From NCBI RefSeq assembly GCF_964204645.1, contig NC_134027.1:16854485-16918484 (forward strand): 64,000 nt of DNA, given 5' to 3'. The DNA comes from Tubulanus polymorphus. Its lineage: Eukaryota; Nemertea; Palaeonemertea; Tubulaniformes; Tubulanidae. The notes under the pieces are model-generated. The model did not search any database. It saw nothing but the letters and a program-made list of their open reading frames with translations, and was not told the DNA's origin. Shown here piece by piece: positions 19,248 to 28,804 of the stretch (position 1 is its first letter; each line of letters begins with the position of its first letter). The position numbers were made by a program, and so were the translations under genes.

Positions 19248-19670
19248 CTAATTAGTAAACTTATGAGCAACAAATATAACAATAACTGTTCCACCTAAAA
19301 TCCAAATTATTTCATATTTCTGTTGTTCATTATTTGGGGTATAATAATCTGATAATTTAGGTTTATGTAGATGTAATTTTTCTTTATTGGTTACCGCGTT
19401 ATATAAACTCATTGCATCATCAACTGATTGAAAATCTCTATGTGAAATCTTCTGATCATATAATTCTTTATTGATGTAATCCATATAGTTTTGTCGTTTT
19501 TCTCTATATTCTTCCGCTGCTTTATTGTATTTCTCTAATGCTAAGTTATGTCTTCTTTGTTCTCCTAATGAACTATTTTTATCAATATGTTTAAATAAAT
19601 AACCACCACCAGTAAATGCTAAAGCGTTAACAATTGCCGATCCTATAATAGTTATAACTGCAGAAGCCAT
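19248..19670 (-). CDS. 140-residue membrane protein of E elements
   Basis: N-terminal hydrophobic segment (ITIIGSAIVNALAFTGGGYL), then a charged helical region with RRHNLALEKYNKAAEEYREK, a KLSDYYTP motif, and a C-terminal membrane segment (IIWILGGTVIVIFVAHKF). The R-H-x-x-ALEKY...AxEx(Y/W) and LSD(Y/F)Y.P pattern is, from memory, a recurring protein of cnidarian Polinton-like elements. It is intact here and in E3 (58178-58600) but stopped in E2. Starts in CTAAATAAATGGC. Probably a virion membrane or capsid-associated protein; that role is inference. Confidence 0.65.
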   Translation of the reverse strand: MASAVITIIGSAIVNALAFTGGGYLFKHIDKNSSLGEQRRHNLALEKYNKAAEEYREKRQNYMDYINKELYDQKISHRDFQSVDDAMSLYNAVTNKEKLHLHKPKLSDYYTPNNEQQKYEIIWILGGTVIVIFVAHKFTN

Positions 19671-19694
19671 TTATTTAGTAAAATAATTATGCAT

Positions 19695-19913
19695 TTATAT
19701 GGGAATATATTTTTGTTTTTCCAAATAATCAATAGTTAAATTAGATAAAGTAACTGCTAACGTTAATTTTAAAATGTCATTTATATCAAATCTATCAACA
19801 TTAACACTTCCCATTTTGAATACTTTTTTTAATACCATTGAATAACCAACAGTTCCAACTGATAGTAATGCTCCATTATATAATCCAGTTATTATCCACT
19901 TATTATCACTCAT
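19695..19913 (-). CDS. 72-residue two-helix membrane protein
   Basis: A small protein with two hydrophobic helices (ITGLYNGALLSVGTVGYSMV and LKLTLAVTLSNLTIDYL). Starts in TAAATAAATGAG. The E3 copy is intact (58625-58846) and the E2 copy has lost its N-terminal half. The function is unknown. Confidence 0.6.
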   Translation of the reverse strand: MSDNKWIITGLYNGALLSVGTVGYSMVLKKVFKMGSVNVDRFDINDILKLTLAVTLSNLTIDYLEKQKYIPI

Positions 19914-20255
19914 TTATTTATCAAAAAAATTACTATCATCAAAATATTTAGTTAACTTATTTATGATTAATTCAACATTTATTTCATTACTACTTTTATG
20001 ATTATCATATATTTTGGTTAATATGTTTTTAATATCATCAATAATTCCATCTTCATTTAATTCATAATATTCTAAAGGTGATTTAATTAAATCAATTACT
20101 TTTTCTATATTATAATTTTCTTTATTAATCATTGATGCATTGTTAAATGATTTACTTTTTTTATCAGTAATTACATCATATAGTTTAATTCTCATTTCTT
20201 TACCATGTTTAAAATCAAACCCAAAACATATACTCGGTCCAACAATTATATTCAT
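19914..20255 (-). CDS. 113-residue protein, function unknown
   Basis: Starts MNIIVGPSICFGFDFKHG in a TATATAAATG context; the first 20 residues are nearly identical in all three AT-rich elements. The rest is hydrophilic and helical (IDDIKNILTKIYDNHKSS) and the middle diverges, especially in E3. The next gene upstream ends 17 bases before. No family recognised. Confidence 0.55.
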   Translation of the reverse strand: MNIIVGPSICFGFDFKHGKEMRIKLYDVITDKKSKSFNNASMINKENYNIEKVIDLIKSPLEYYELNEDGIIDDIKNILTKIYDNHKSSNEINVELIINKLTKYFDDSNFFDK

Positions 20256-20278
20256 TTATATAGTGAAAAAAATTACTC
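20253..20278 (-). promoter_or_regulatory. start-codon promoter motif
   Basis: Minus strand: GTAATTTTTTTCACTATATAAATG, ATG included. The same motif occurs at 33478 (E2) and 59206 (E3). Confidence 0.5.
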
Positions 20279-21034
20279 TTTACATCTTATAACTAATTCA
20301 TAAATTACAGGAAAGTTATTCAAATCAATTAAATATCCATTGTGATTTCTAATTTCTAATCTAAAATTATTAAAACGAGGAGTGCATGGTTTGAAATCAC
20401 ACTCTGTTAAATTATAATTTATTTGCGTTCCAAATTCTTTAACATTCTTCAATGGTAAAATGTTTAGTAAACCAGAATTACAAGTTATATCTTTAGTTGC
20501 TTCGAATGTTTTTGTAGGATCGATTAAATTGCAATAAATATAAAAATGCGTGTAAGGTATTAAGTTTGGTGTACCAGCATCAATATTTGTAAAAGATCTA
20601 TCTGGAAGAATTCCTAACAGTTTAGCTATAGGTTTTTTTACCATAAATTTATGTTTTTCACTATTAGACAACCTTATCTTTATTCTATCAGAACTATCAC
20701 TTTTTAAAAATATAATACTAAACCCAGAACTACTACCTAATTTGTGCCAGGCTTTTCTATTAATTTCTTGTGCTAATGTATCTAAATTATATAACCCCGG
20801 TTTTGAATATATATAGAACCATGAATCTATGTGCCTATTAAAAACTAAAAAGGCTCTATGTTCAATAGTTTTATTCGATATATTATAAAAAGAATTACAT
20901 AAACTTATATTAACTAGTTTTAAATCTTCACAATTCTTGAATTCTCTATCTAATTGTACTAGTAAATTATGTGATTTATAATTTGTAAGTCTTCTAGAAT
21001 CAACAAATATTCTGTATTCTTTTAATTCTACCAT
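20273..21034 (-). CDS. E1 penton-like minor capsid protein
   Basis: An intact 253-residue, strand-rich protein. It opens MVELKEYRIFVDSRRLTNYK, and early VQLDREF...DLKLVNISLCNSFYNI is the edge pattern of the single jelly-roll penton proteins of Polintons. PGLYNLDTLAQEINRK follows, resembling the PGxY.s...L...IN segment, and later IAKLLGI and PYTHFYIYCNLIDP, then a C-terminal strand (FPVIYELVIRCKE). The P1 protein at 26798-27601 shows the same order (FDFYNV, PEGRYSSVEKLIAAIQE, IAWILGF, NLLIHTDII). Penton proteins close the capsid vertices. The assignment rests on pattern order rather than a search. Confidence 0.6.
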   Translation of the reverse strand: MVELKEYRIFVDSRRLTNYKSHNLLVQLDREFKNCEDLKLVNISLCNSFYNISNKTIEHRAFLVFNRHIDSWFYIYSKPGLYNLDTLAQEINRKAWHKLGSSSGFSIIFLKSDSSDRIKIRLSNSEKHKFMVKKPIAKLLGILPDRSFTNIDAGTPNLIPYTHFYIYCNLIDPTKTFEATKDITCNSGLLNILPLKNVKEFGTQINYNLTECDFKPCTPRFNNFRLEIRNHNGYLIDLNNFPVIYELVIRCKE

Positions 21035-21048
21035 TTATTTTACATATT

Positions 21049-21402
21049 TTATTCGAAATCTATTTCATGGTGCCCTTTTTCATTCTTCCCTTTGTATACG
21101 AAATAGAAATCACCAGAACATAATTCTTCTAGATCTTCACTTGATAATCTATGAAATCTATCCGGTAAATATGTTCTGAATTTATATGTATTTCCTTTTA
21201 ATCCTTCATATTCTAAGTGTATAACTAATTTATCTCCATAGTTATTAGTAACTGTATCAATATTTGTAATTAGATATTTCTTATGAATTGTTAATTCTGT
21301 TAACTTTTTGAATTTATAATCTACAGATTTTACATTTGTTATATCTTTAATTCTATCTAGAAATAATTTGTTGTTCTCACTGTGTGTTTGTTTACTCTCC
21401 AT
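21049..21402 (-). CDS. small strand-rich protein, candidate OB-fold ssDNA-binding
   Basis: A 117-residue protein. The core is YLITNIDTVTNNYGDKLVIH, then YKFRTYLPDRFHRLSSEDLE and DFYFVYKGKNEKGHHEIDFE. The alternation of strands around a conserved YG(D/E)K and F-LP(D/N)(R/K) suggests a small OB fold. Relatives from arthropod and cnidarian elements share YG....L......F.VFLP.R......EEL........YKG (memory). It sits directly downstream of PolB, so a replication role is plausible. The E3 relative is at 50350-50675, at the other end of that element. Confidence 0.5.
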   Translation of the reverse strand: MESKQTHSENNKLFLDRIKDITNVKSVDYKFKKLTELTIHKKYLITNIDTVTNNYGDKLVIHLEYEGLKGNTYKFRTYLPDRFHRLSSEDLEELCSGDFYFVYKGKNEKGHHEIDFE

Positions 21403-21431
21403 TTATAATACATATTTTTATTAAAATTTGA

Positions 21432-24400
21432 TTAACACGTTAGAATTCTTTTCATTATCTCGTTCTGTTTTGTTTCTTCTCTTTTAAATTTTAAGTATTC
21501 ATCTAAATTACAACCATAAGCAACTGTATGAATTCCATCATCTAAAATATATCGTTTATCATCAAATGGGTTTAGACTTATCTTTTCAATTTCTTCAATA
21601 AACATTTCATGATCTTCAGATCTTAAACATCTCATCTTATGTTTTCTAACTTCTTCATTGAATATACAATTGATGTAATCTTTGAAATGAATATTCTTTT
21701 CTACTACACTTTTGGTTATTCCTTTTAACTTTTTAGCTTCATGTTCTTTAATTTTATATGAATACATTTTAGATCTAATACCGATGAATTCAATCATTTC
21801 TTCACCGCCTAATTCATCTTTGAATTTACCGGGAACTTTTTTTATTATCATTGCTAAACAATTCATGATCTTTAGGATAATTACTGAAATCAAAATGATG
21901 TTTTAATGTTTTTAAATCATCAGTTATGTTATCAGTTTTTATCTTTAATATGTAACTGTCAGTATCAAAATATAATATTTCTATATGTTTTTCTCCAAAA
22001 AGTGGTTGTAATACATTATAATAGAATTCATACATTAGTAATTTTGATAATTCTAAAACTGAAGCGCCAACATAGATTGGTTTATTAAATTTCATTGATG
22101 TTCTTCTCATTTTAACTGCGGCAAAATTTTCATCAAATATTCTGTTACCAATGAACTTAGGATATGATTGTAAATGTCTAATTCTTTTACCATTACTAAC
22201 AAACTCAATATCATTTCTATTTCTAATATTTTCACAAGTCTTACCATAGAATGCATTATTCATTAACTTGAAGAAATCTTTCTCGAAATCAGTTTTAGCT
22301 TCAGTTCTCTGTTTGGTGTTAAAATCTATATATTTTTCTTACCACTTAGATTGACTAAATGAAATAAATCTATGTACTTTTTTTAGAACCATTCCTTGTT
22401 TCAAATAAAACTTTATCATTCTATAATGTACTAGATAATTATATTTATTTAACTTTTCTGTATGAATATGATTTTCGGGTTTAATTCTTTTTTAATAATT
22501 TGATAATTCTTCATGAGTGACGGTTTTATGTTCGGGGCAGTAAACTAGATTTCTAGATTTAAATTTATTATGTTCAGGATATTCTAAATCTACAACAAAA
22601 AAGTAACCAGTATCTGAATCATCTGCAATATCTAGAATTCTTTTCTTCCAATCAAATTTGTCATTATCATATCCGGGGTTATCATTTACATTGAAATATC
22701 TATCACCTAATACACCTGAAACTCCTCCTCTTATAGATTTTTCAAATAATAGTAATTGATCTATATTTGTTAACCTCTAAACCTTTCGAATATATCGGTT
22801 AATAATAATACATCTGATTTTAAATATAAATCTACTAATTGCCCATGATTTTCTATTTTGAAATGATTCCAAATATTCAATGTTCTATTATAGACTTCAT
22901 CTTTAACATTTTTTAATTCATCATAGAATTGTTCTTTCAATAATTCAGTTATATTGAAATCATTATGTGATTTATAAAATGAATATGGAATTGCTCCTTT
23001 ATATCTCATTAATTGAAAATCATCATTATTTGGGTAGTGTTGCTTTAATATTTTTAATTCATCATCAACTAATGATTTTGATAAGTTATCTAATGAACTA
23101 TTTAAAAATCTATATGAATCTATAAATCTTAGGCAACCAAATTGGAATGATATATAATTCTCAGATGTTTTAGCTAACATTCTAAATTTATAAGTTGGTA
23201 TTTTATCTTTTGATCTATTTGAATTTAATCTTTCTATTTCATTATTGATTTCTTCTATTTTATGGCATAACTGTTTGACGAATAAATGTGCATCATATCC
23301 TGATAGATTATGAAATATAACTGGTACAAAATTAATTTTTTTAGCTTGTAAGTTACAATTCTCATGTGCAGCGCCTCTAAACTTTCCATTCAAATGATCA
23401 TGGTCTCTTACGTTTTTATCTTTATAATTAAATATCTTTTCACAATAATAACATTTATCTGCAAACGCAAATTCTTCTTTATCTTCTTCTGTCATTATAA
23501 TTTCTATATTTGTATTCAATAATTTACTAAATCTTATTTCATATTCAATTAATAAGTCACAAAAATGATTGATAACATTTTCATTTCTATAATTATAATA
23601 TTCACTTTTAATTAGTTCTGGATTAGCAGATTTAATATATAACCCGAAAGCAGCAGCTGATTGATGTATCTTTTTAATAGTATTTGTTTTTGGCGGTTCT
23701 TCTGAAAAATCATTTTCATTAGAATTTAATTTCTTTCTTTTATATTATATTTCTTTTCTATCTTGATCAGTTAATTCTTTATTTAATGATTCAAAATCTC
23801 CATATATTACAAATGGTACTTTATTTTTTTAATCATATTTTTTGAATTCTAATATTTTATCTTTTTCATTTGGTAAAACTAATTTACAATAATCATGATT
23901 TTCACATAATTGTTTATGATTTAATAATGTACTTTCATTACTGAATCTATGTAAATATTTTCTACAAAGATATATTTTATGGTGATCATTTTCTGATTTA
24001 AAAAATAAATCGATTTGTTTAATCCACATATAATGATTCTCATAATATAGTATATCTATAACGTCGTTTGAATCATAATCTTTTGATAGGTATAAAGGTT
24101 CTAATGTATAATGTTTTATATTGTTACCTTTTGTATTTGGTAATTTAATTAAATCAAATACATTTATCTTTATATTATTATCTCTTTCTATTTTTGGGAT
24201 GTTTTTAATTATAACAGGATACTTATCTATCTTATAATTATTTTCAAATTGTTTATAATGAGTTAATCTAAAACTATGTTGTTTATAATCTGGGTGTAAA
24301 CAACTAATTATTGCCCATAGAAAACATTTATCATCTTCATTTTGTACATTTATTACAGCATTAGTTTTAAATGGTAGTTTAATATAACTCGATGCTTCAA

Positions 24401-25244
24401 TATCTGGTTCTTTATAATATGATACATTATTTTCATCAATTGGTTTTGATTTAGTTAACTTATTATATTTTGTGCTATAAACATGTAACGTCATAAATAT
24501 TATTTCATCAAATATTAAACCAGATCCTTCAAAATATTTCTCTTCTATTTTAGTTTTTACTTCATTATAACATTTATCTAATTTATCATCTATATGTTGT
24601 TTTAAAATAATATGTTGTGAATGAGAATTTATATTATATATTGGTTTATCTTCAGATTTTATGAATTTAACTTTAGAAGATATACTAATTTTAGGATATT
24701 CAACATCAGTTATTATTTTTATTATTTCTTTCATATTTTCTAAATGTTTTTTATTTTCTTCTAATGTTTTTCCTTTATGAAATTTAAACTCGATAGCTGC
24801 TGTGCCAATATCACTTTTAAATGCTTCGGTTATCTCTATATCTTTTTTATTATCTAATGAATTAATATAATTTCTTACATCTTCCATGTATGGTCTTTTA
24901 TTGTTTAATTTATTTTTTATGCTTTTAATTGTCTTCTGTTTCTTATCATTATCTTTATCAAAATAATCTTCACCTAAAATATCATTATTCTTATTTCTAA
25001 TATGACTTTTAGATTTTAAATGTTCATTATAATATATTTTATCACTGAATGATTGATTACATGTATCACATTTGTATGTTTCTTTTTCATTCTTTAATTC
25101 ATCTAATTTAGTTTCTAATATATCATCTTTATATTCTAATTTTAATTTATTCTCTAAATGTGTTTTAGTTTTATTGTGTCTTGCTTTTTGGGATTTATCT
25201 ATATTGATATTACATGTTGGACAGTAGTACTTATTTGCTTCCAT
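21432..25244 (-). pseudogene. E1 protein-primed PolB, multiply broken
   Basis: Starts at ATG 25244 inside the right terminal repeat. Parts in order: two C2H2 fingers; an NVQNEDDKCFLWAIISCLHP domain typical of Polinton PolB N-termini; a third Cys/His finger; exonuclease I (VIYGDFES); a CYYC...VRDHDHLNGKFRG zinc/HNH-like insert; IFHNLSGYDAHLF; exonuclease III (VDLYLKSDVLLL); motif A (YIDANNLYGWAM); motif B (LMNNAFYGKTCENI); and motif C (YFDTDSYI). In-frame stops lie at 23829-23831 and about 23750. A deletion of about 100 bases lies near 22770. Further breaks lie near 22495, 22340 and 21840. All catalytic motifs survive, so decay looks recent. Confidence 0.88.
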
Positions 25245-25841
25245 TTTAATACTAAATGTTTCATTAAAATTGATTTTAGAAGTTCAATGATTTATATCAT
25301 GTATTATTTCAATCACACTTTAGTAACACTTTTAATGTTTAAAAATCTAACTCATACAAATATGAATATTGAAATAATGTTGTAAATATATACTTTTATA
25401 TTGAATAATCTGTCAATTTAAATGTTATTCATGTATATGATTATTTTAAGAGTAATAGGGGTAATGGGCTTTCAGGTTAAAGGTTGAATGGTCGAGTTCA
25501 TTAAAAAACAAAACATTAAAAGTAATTTAAAACTATAATATATTTTCATAACCGTGTGCATTTCAGTTGAATAATAGAATAATTATTATTATTTGAATAT
25601 ATTTGATTATATGAATTTGTGTATTGTAAATAAATCAATTGGTCGCGGAGCGACCAATTGATTTAATACAATGTGCTTTTAAAATTTAAATTATTAATAT
25701 CTTAGAATAAATATTTAGTTATAATATAAAATGCACACGGTTATGAAAATATATTATAGTTTTAAATTACTTTTAATGTTTTGTTTTTTAATGAACTCGA
25801 CCGTTCGACCTTTGGCTTGAAAGCCCATTACCCCTATTACT
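24975..25841. repeat. E1 right terminal inverted repeat (867 bp)
   Basis: Reverse complement of 8195-9082 with small indels. It includes the start of PolB and a terminal palindrome. Confidence 0.85.
25452..25841. repeat. terminal palindrome of E1 right end
   Basis: AGTAATAGGGGTAATGGG at 25452 and its inverse ending at 25841 bound a nested palindrome. The centre is TAAATCAATTGGTCGC-GGA-GCGACCAATTGATTTA (25631-25665), a perfect 16-bp stem with a 3-base loop. Confidence 0.82.
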
Positions 25842-25847
25842 GTTGCG
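25842..25847. repeat. target-site duplication of E1, right copy
   Basis: GTTGCG, identical to 8189-8194. Confidence 0.92.
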
Positions 25848-26792
25848 TCAAGAAGTATACACACTACACGCGCCGGCCCGGAAACGATGTCCGAGAAACA
25901 AAACCGTGGCGTACAGACTTAACTCAATTTCAAGCCGATTTGTGCGACGTTTCCAACATAGCGAAACATAACGATAATTATCGATTCATTTTGGTAACGA
26001 TTGACGTACTAAGCCGCTACGTCTGCGCGGAACCGTTAAAGAACAAGTTTCCGTCCTCGGTTATCGAGGGTTTCAAGAAGATTTTCAGAAAAAGGAAGCC
26101 GAAGATATTACAATGTGACGCGGGTAAAGAGTTTACGGCTAGTGTGACGCGAAGCTATTTTAAAGATGTCGGTATTCATTTTTTCACGACTAACAACGAA
26201 ACCAAGTGCGCCATAGTTTAACGATTTATGAGGACATTAAAGTCGAAATTGTACAAAGTTTTTTTCGCATCGAAATTCTTACAAATATCTAGATGTACTT
26301 CAAGACGTAATAACGTCGTACAACGATTCGTATCATCGCGGTATTAAAATGCGACCCTCTGATGTTGACATGTTTTCGGAATATAAAGTGTTCAAAACCT
26401 TGTACGGAGATCCAGGCGTAAAGAAAAGAAAAAAGCGGAAATTCAAATTTAAAATCGGCGATATCGTTCGTATCAGCGAAACAAAAGGAAAATTCCAAAA
26501 GGGATATCTACTGTCGTATAGCACTGAATTGTTCAAGGTTGTAAAATGTATCGTTCGTGTTCCACAAGTTAATCGTATCGCGGATCTAGATGACGAGGAA
26601 ATAAAAGGCACCTTTTACGAATACGAATTGATTAAATTCAATTAAAGGATAGACCTTAGCTCGGTATTCACGATTGATAAGGTTCTAAAAGTTCGCGGTA
26701 AAGGAAGTCGAAAACAATACTTCGTAAGTTGGTACAACTATCCGGAGAAATTCAACAGTTGGATTAACGTGCGAGATCTGCAGGAATTGTAA
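25848..26792 (+). pseudogene. P1 integrase, 3' part, broken
   Basis: Continues the integrase cut at 8194. Core motifs are FQADLCDVSN (first Asp), VTIDVLSRYV, ILQCDAGKEF (second Asp), and a position 3' of CAIV where a stop (26219-26221) stands at the expected Glu of the DDE triad. A frameshift lies near 25915 and another near 26290-26340. An SH3-like segment follows (IGDIVRISETKGKFQKGYLL). After a stop at 26643 comes a chromodomain (FTIDKVLKVRGKGSRKQYFV, WYNYPEKFNSWI), ending at 26792. The gene was probably already decaying, because these lesions are independent of the E1 insertion. Confidence 0.85.
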
Positions 26793-26797
26793 AAATC

Positions 26798-27601
26798 ATG
26801 AGCGACTTTTTTTTTTTAAAGTGACGCGAACAGCGACTTTTACCCCGACAATACACCGCACAGTTTCAAAGTAAAACTACGAGCAACCGTCTCACTCGAT
26901 GGGAGTGCGCTTTGCTTAGTTTCGTATTTGATTTCTATAACGTTAGCACCGGTACATTTAAATGTGCGTCACCCGAAACTGGCGAGAAAGAACTAAGAAT
27001 TCCGGAGGGTCGTTATTCGAGCGTTGAAAAATTAATCGCGGCGATTCAAGAAACAATAGACGAAGTTTTTAAAAATAAGATAAAAGTCATATTCAATGAA
27101 ATAGACCAACAAGTAAAAATACGGTTTTACGACAACTGCGCGTTCGTTTTTACCGAAGATATTGCCTGGATTTTGGGGTTTAAAGAACATATACCGATTA
27201 TGAAAGCGTTACCCGACGTAAGACAAGGAAAGAAGGAGCATGGCCCAAAGTTACCCGTTAGAAGAGGTGATTTTGAATCGTACGAATATATAGACGTGAG
27301 CGCCTCGCGCTGTGCCGATATCGAAACGGATTATCACAATTTATTGATTCACACCGACATAATAGAACATCAGATGGTCGGTGGTGAAAGCGCGAATTTG
27401 TTAAGAATGGTAGCTTTAAAATCTGGACATGTTGGCAAAATTGTCGGTATAGAATTTACTAAGGCTCAGTATTTTCCTGTACAGAAGAATAACTTTCAAA
27501 CGATAGAAATCTTTATAAGGGGTGAATCGGGTAAAATACCATATTTTCGGAGTGGAAAATTTAATTGCGTTTTACATTTCAAACGAAAACATTTACTGTA
27601 A
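26798..27601 (+). pseudogene. P1 penton-like minor capsid protein, 5' frameshift
   Basis: The ATG at 26798 leads into a run of 11 T, where the frame is lost. The following bases encode, in another frame, the usual opening (DFYPDN, then FKVKL). The main frame (26912-27601) gives 229 residues: LSFVFDFYNVSTGTFKCASP, PEGRYSSVEKLIAAIQETID, EDIAWILGF, then NLLIHTDIIEHQMVGGESANL and a C-terminal GKFNCVLHFKRKHLL. This order fits the Polinton single jelly-roll penton. It lies between integrase and MCP in P1. Confidence 0.65.
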
Positions 27602-27603
27602 TA

Positions 27604-28023
27604 ATGAGGGCTGTTTGCCAGATAGATCACGCCGCGTGTTGTAAATATTACGCTAATCAAGGCGGCTCAGGGATAGATATATACAGAGCGCACCCAGTAC
27701 AAGGAGGCCGTGGATTAGGATCCGCGGTTAGTGGTTTGAGCCGTAAAGCGATATCGTTTTTGAAGAATGTCGCGAGTAAAGTTACGCCATACGTTATAAA
27801 AACTGGCGTCAAGGTTTTCGGCGATTACCTGAGAGGACGATCGTTAGGGGTCTCTATTCGAAACCGAGCGTCGGAGGCCGCGAGCGATGCTCTGAAATCA
27901 ACTTTCCACGGGGAAAAAGAACAGGTTTTAAAAGGAAAGAAGCGACGTCGCATCAGCCGTGGACGTTTGGTCGCACGTGGTAGGAAGCGCAACGAATCTT
28001 TAACGGAAACAGAAGCCTACTAG
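27604..28023 (+). CDS. P1 small basic Gly-rich virion-type protein
   Basis: An intact 139-residue protein. The N-terminus (MRAVCQIDHAACCKYYANQ) leads to a Gly-rich patch with VQGGRGLGSAVSGL. An amphipathic helix follows with FLKNVASKVTPYVIKTGVKV, then FGDYLRGRSLGVSIRNRASE, and a Lys/Arg-rich tail. The G-x-G-LG..F.....P..K...K.G.K..GD...G......I..RA.EA pattern recurs in Polinton proteins between penton and MCP and has been likened to adenovirus pVI-type proteins (memory). A capsid-interior or membrane-active role is inferred. Confidence 0.6.
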   Translation: MRAVCQIDHAACCKYYANQGGSGIDIYRAHPVQGGRGLGSAVSGLSRKAISFLKNVASKVTPYVIKTGVKVFGDYLRGRSLGVSIRNRASEAASDALKSTFHGEKEQVLKGKKRRRISRGRLVARGRKRNESLTETEAY

Positions 28024-28039
28024 TATCAATTAATCGAAA

Positions 28040-28790
28040 ATGTAGCTGTTAGTGGATCCCGATTCGCCTTTGTGCGCGAGCAGTGAACTGGATTTGTTTA
28101 CAGTGCCAGGATCGGTGTTTAGTTACAAACACTGCGATTACGTCGCTTATGAATCGTCAACTTCGATTAGCGACAACGGACCGATTGTATTTAGAATTCC
28201 AAAAACGGATAAATAATTACATAGATTTGACTTATTTGAAATTGAAATTCCGAGTTGTAAGGGCTGATGGAAGCAATCTCGACGAAGGAAACGTCGTTTC
28301 TATGATCAACAGTTGCAACAGTTTTTTCAGCGACGTCCAAGTTTCGTTTAACGATAAAATAGTAACGCACGACAATGGACTTTGCCCGCTCAGGTGTAAA
28401 ATTGAAAATCTGATAAATCATAGCTACGAAACAAAAAACTATTCTTGGTAAGACTGCGGCATTTACGCAAAAGATGAAAGCGGAAAAAAATCTGATTTCG
28501 ATGCGAAAAAGGACGGCGCGAACAACGGGTTAATGAAACGACATAATTACGTGAAAAACAGCAAGTTAGTGACCGCGTACACGAGATTACACGCGGACGT
28601 GTTTAGAATGGACAAAGTGTTGTTGAATAACGTTGATACACAAGTGAAACTACTCAGATCAAAAGATAGTTTTGTTTTGATGTCTGGTGACCAGCACGCG
28701 GACTATAGATTGATAATAGAAAGCGCCCAGCTGCATGACAGAACGTATTGATACGCCGGTCACAATCCTCTCCTTAGTCGTTAATTAATA
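28040..28790 (+). pseudogene. P1 major capsid protein, 3' truncated and frameshifted
   Basis: The frame near 28046 reads CASSELDLFTVPG, the classic Polinton MCP opening. It shifts near 28200 to give INNYIDLTYLKLKFRVVRAD and SMINSCNSFFSDVQVSFNDK, meets a stop at 28449-28451, and continues from 28533 with NNGLMKRHNYVKNSKLVTAY, then HADVFRMDKVLLNNVD and VKLLRSKDSFVLMSGD. After 28750 another shift occurs, and homology ends at about 28790, where E2 begins. Only the first half of the double jelly-roll is left. The ATG at 28040 is followed at once by TAG, so the start is also damaged. Confidence 0.85.
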
Positions 28791-28804
28791 AAAGCAAAAA
28801 AACA

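Larger units (their letters stand above)
8195..25841. mobile_element. E1: complete AT-rich Polinton (17,647 bp)
   Basis: Begins AGTAATAGGGGTAATGGG and ends with the reverse complement, CCCATTACCCCTATTACT, flanked by the 6-bp duplication GTTGCG. It carries HNH nuclease, two small basic/membrane genes, integrase and ATPase on the plus strand from the left. It carries the zinc-finger gene, MCP, coiled-coil gene, capsid-neighbour gene, small membrane genes, penton-like gene, OB-like gene and PolB on the minus strand towards the right end. It is visibly far more AT-rich than P1, in which it sits. The exact duplication and near-identical terminal repeats suggest a fairly recent insertion. Yet PolB, ATPase, the integrase N-terminus and two structural genes are already broken, so E1 may have been inserted by enzymes supplied in trans. 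Confidence 0.93.

Noticed and set aside
21906-22088. Open frames antisense to PolB (also 31680-31862, 25158-25385, 45130-45357, 8672-8899)
   Set aside because: They recur only because PolB and terminal repeat copies are repeated; composition is a mirror of the coding strand and no domain is seen.
25781-25848. Start of the P1 integrase 3' frame inside E1
   Set aside because: The ATG at 25781 lies in the E1 terminal repeat; the integrase part begins only after the target duplication.
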